DNA of 64,000 nucleotides from contig NZ_JAHLZF010000013.1 in NCBI RefSeq assembly GCF_018967645.1, positions 23,432 through 87,431 of the forward strand. The letters are read 5' to 3'. Positions 63,822 through 64,000 of this stretch are shown piece by piece. Within the stretch, counting starts at the first letter, position 1. The number at the start of each line of letters is the position of its first letter. The stretch comes from Allobacillus halotolerans. GTDB taxonomy: Bacteria > Bacillota > Bacilli > Bacillales > Alkalibacillaceae. The translations under genes were made by a program, and so were the position numbers. The notes under the pieces were generated by a model. That model saw only the letters and a program-made list of their open reading frames with translations. It had not been told where the DNA came from and made no database searches.

Positions 63822-64000
63822 GCGAGCCAACCGATTAGCACGTGCAACCGCCCGACAAGCGCGAGCAACCGCCCGACAAGCGTGTGGAACCGCCCAACAA
63901 GCGTGTGGAGCCGCCCGACAAGCGCGTGGAACCGCCCGACAAACGCGTGCAGCCGCCCGACAAGCGCGTGGAACCGCCCGACAAGCGCGTGGAACCGCCC
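63822..64000. repeat. 21-bp-period tandem array E (open at the window end)
   Basis: Eight or more units of 21 bp of the form AACCGCCCGACAAGCGCGTG plus one base, running off the window. On the minus strand the unit reads TTGTCGGGCGGTT, related to the core of arrays A and D. It follows the MATE terminator. Confidence 0.88.

Noticed and set aside
1..64000. tRNA, rRNA genes or a replication origin
   Set aside because: I looked for clover-leaf sequences, rRNA segments and DnaA-box clusters by eye and saw none. A covariance search would be needed to be certain.

Overview
The window comes from a low-GC Gram-positive bacterium of the order Bacillales, most likely Bacillaceae or Planococcaceae. The signs are strong AGGAGG ribosome sites with frequent TTG and GTG starts, a T-box and a guanine-class riboswitch, CsoR/CopA/CopZ and CadC/CadA metal modules, and OpuAC. 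I cannot name the species.

Left part (1-12 kb): a tRNA-dihydrouridine synthase tail with a second, diverged copy of its 3' end; a lone pdxS; a decayed nucleoside-permease fragment; brnQ with a GntR/FCD regulator and a matching set of candidate operators; then a complete SirTM-type ADP-ribosylation operon (GcvH-L, zinc macrodomain, SirTM, LplA2, luciferase-like flavoenzyme) with a divergent Old Yellow Enzyme. A DHA2 exporter follows.

Middle (12-31 kb): small lipoprotein and toxin-like genes, the csoR-copA-copZ copper operon, the cadC-cadA zinc/cadmium operon, a DUF305 protein, a secreted protein of unknown role, a rhodanese-DUF302-glutaredoxin operon behind a CsoR/CstR-like palindrome, an IS256-family element, a pentapeptide protein and an aldo/keto reductase. 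Next is a guanine-class riboswitch controlling an NCS2 purine permease overlapped by a Rieske oxygenase that resembles methylxanthine N-demethylases. An orphan OpuAC ends this part.

Right part (31-59 kb): a defence island. It holds a complete four-gene Wadjet operon (DUF2397, DUF2398, TIGR02680 SMC-like, DUF2399 Toprim), a MazF-type and a RelE/ParE-type toxin-antitoxin pair, a DUF4011-helicase-nuclease protein like Hhe, a type I restriction-modification operon with a YgjP-like metallopeptidase, a SNF2 helicase remnant plus a DUF4145 protein, and a type I toxin-antitoxin locus with two antisense promoters. Several broken genes (SRPBCC, two MFS halves, an SDR fragment, a VOC gene) lie in or next to the island. 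The last 5 kb carries a second brnQ under an isoleucine T-box and a MATE exporter.

The main unexplained signal is a family of five intergenic arrays (10.4, 17.1, 23.5/25.1, 31.3 and 63.9 kb). They differ in sequence but all have an exact 21-bp period. Four of them show a conserved core of about 11 bp related to ATTAAGCGGCT plus a variable 10-bp spacer. The best candidates for an undescribed system are this array family and the riboswitch-permease-Rieske operon.
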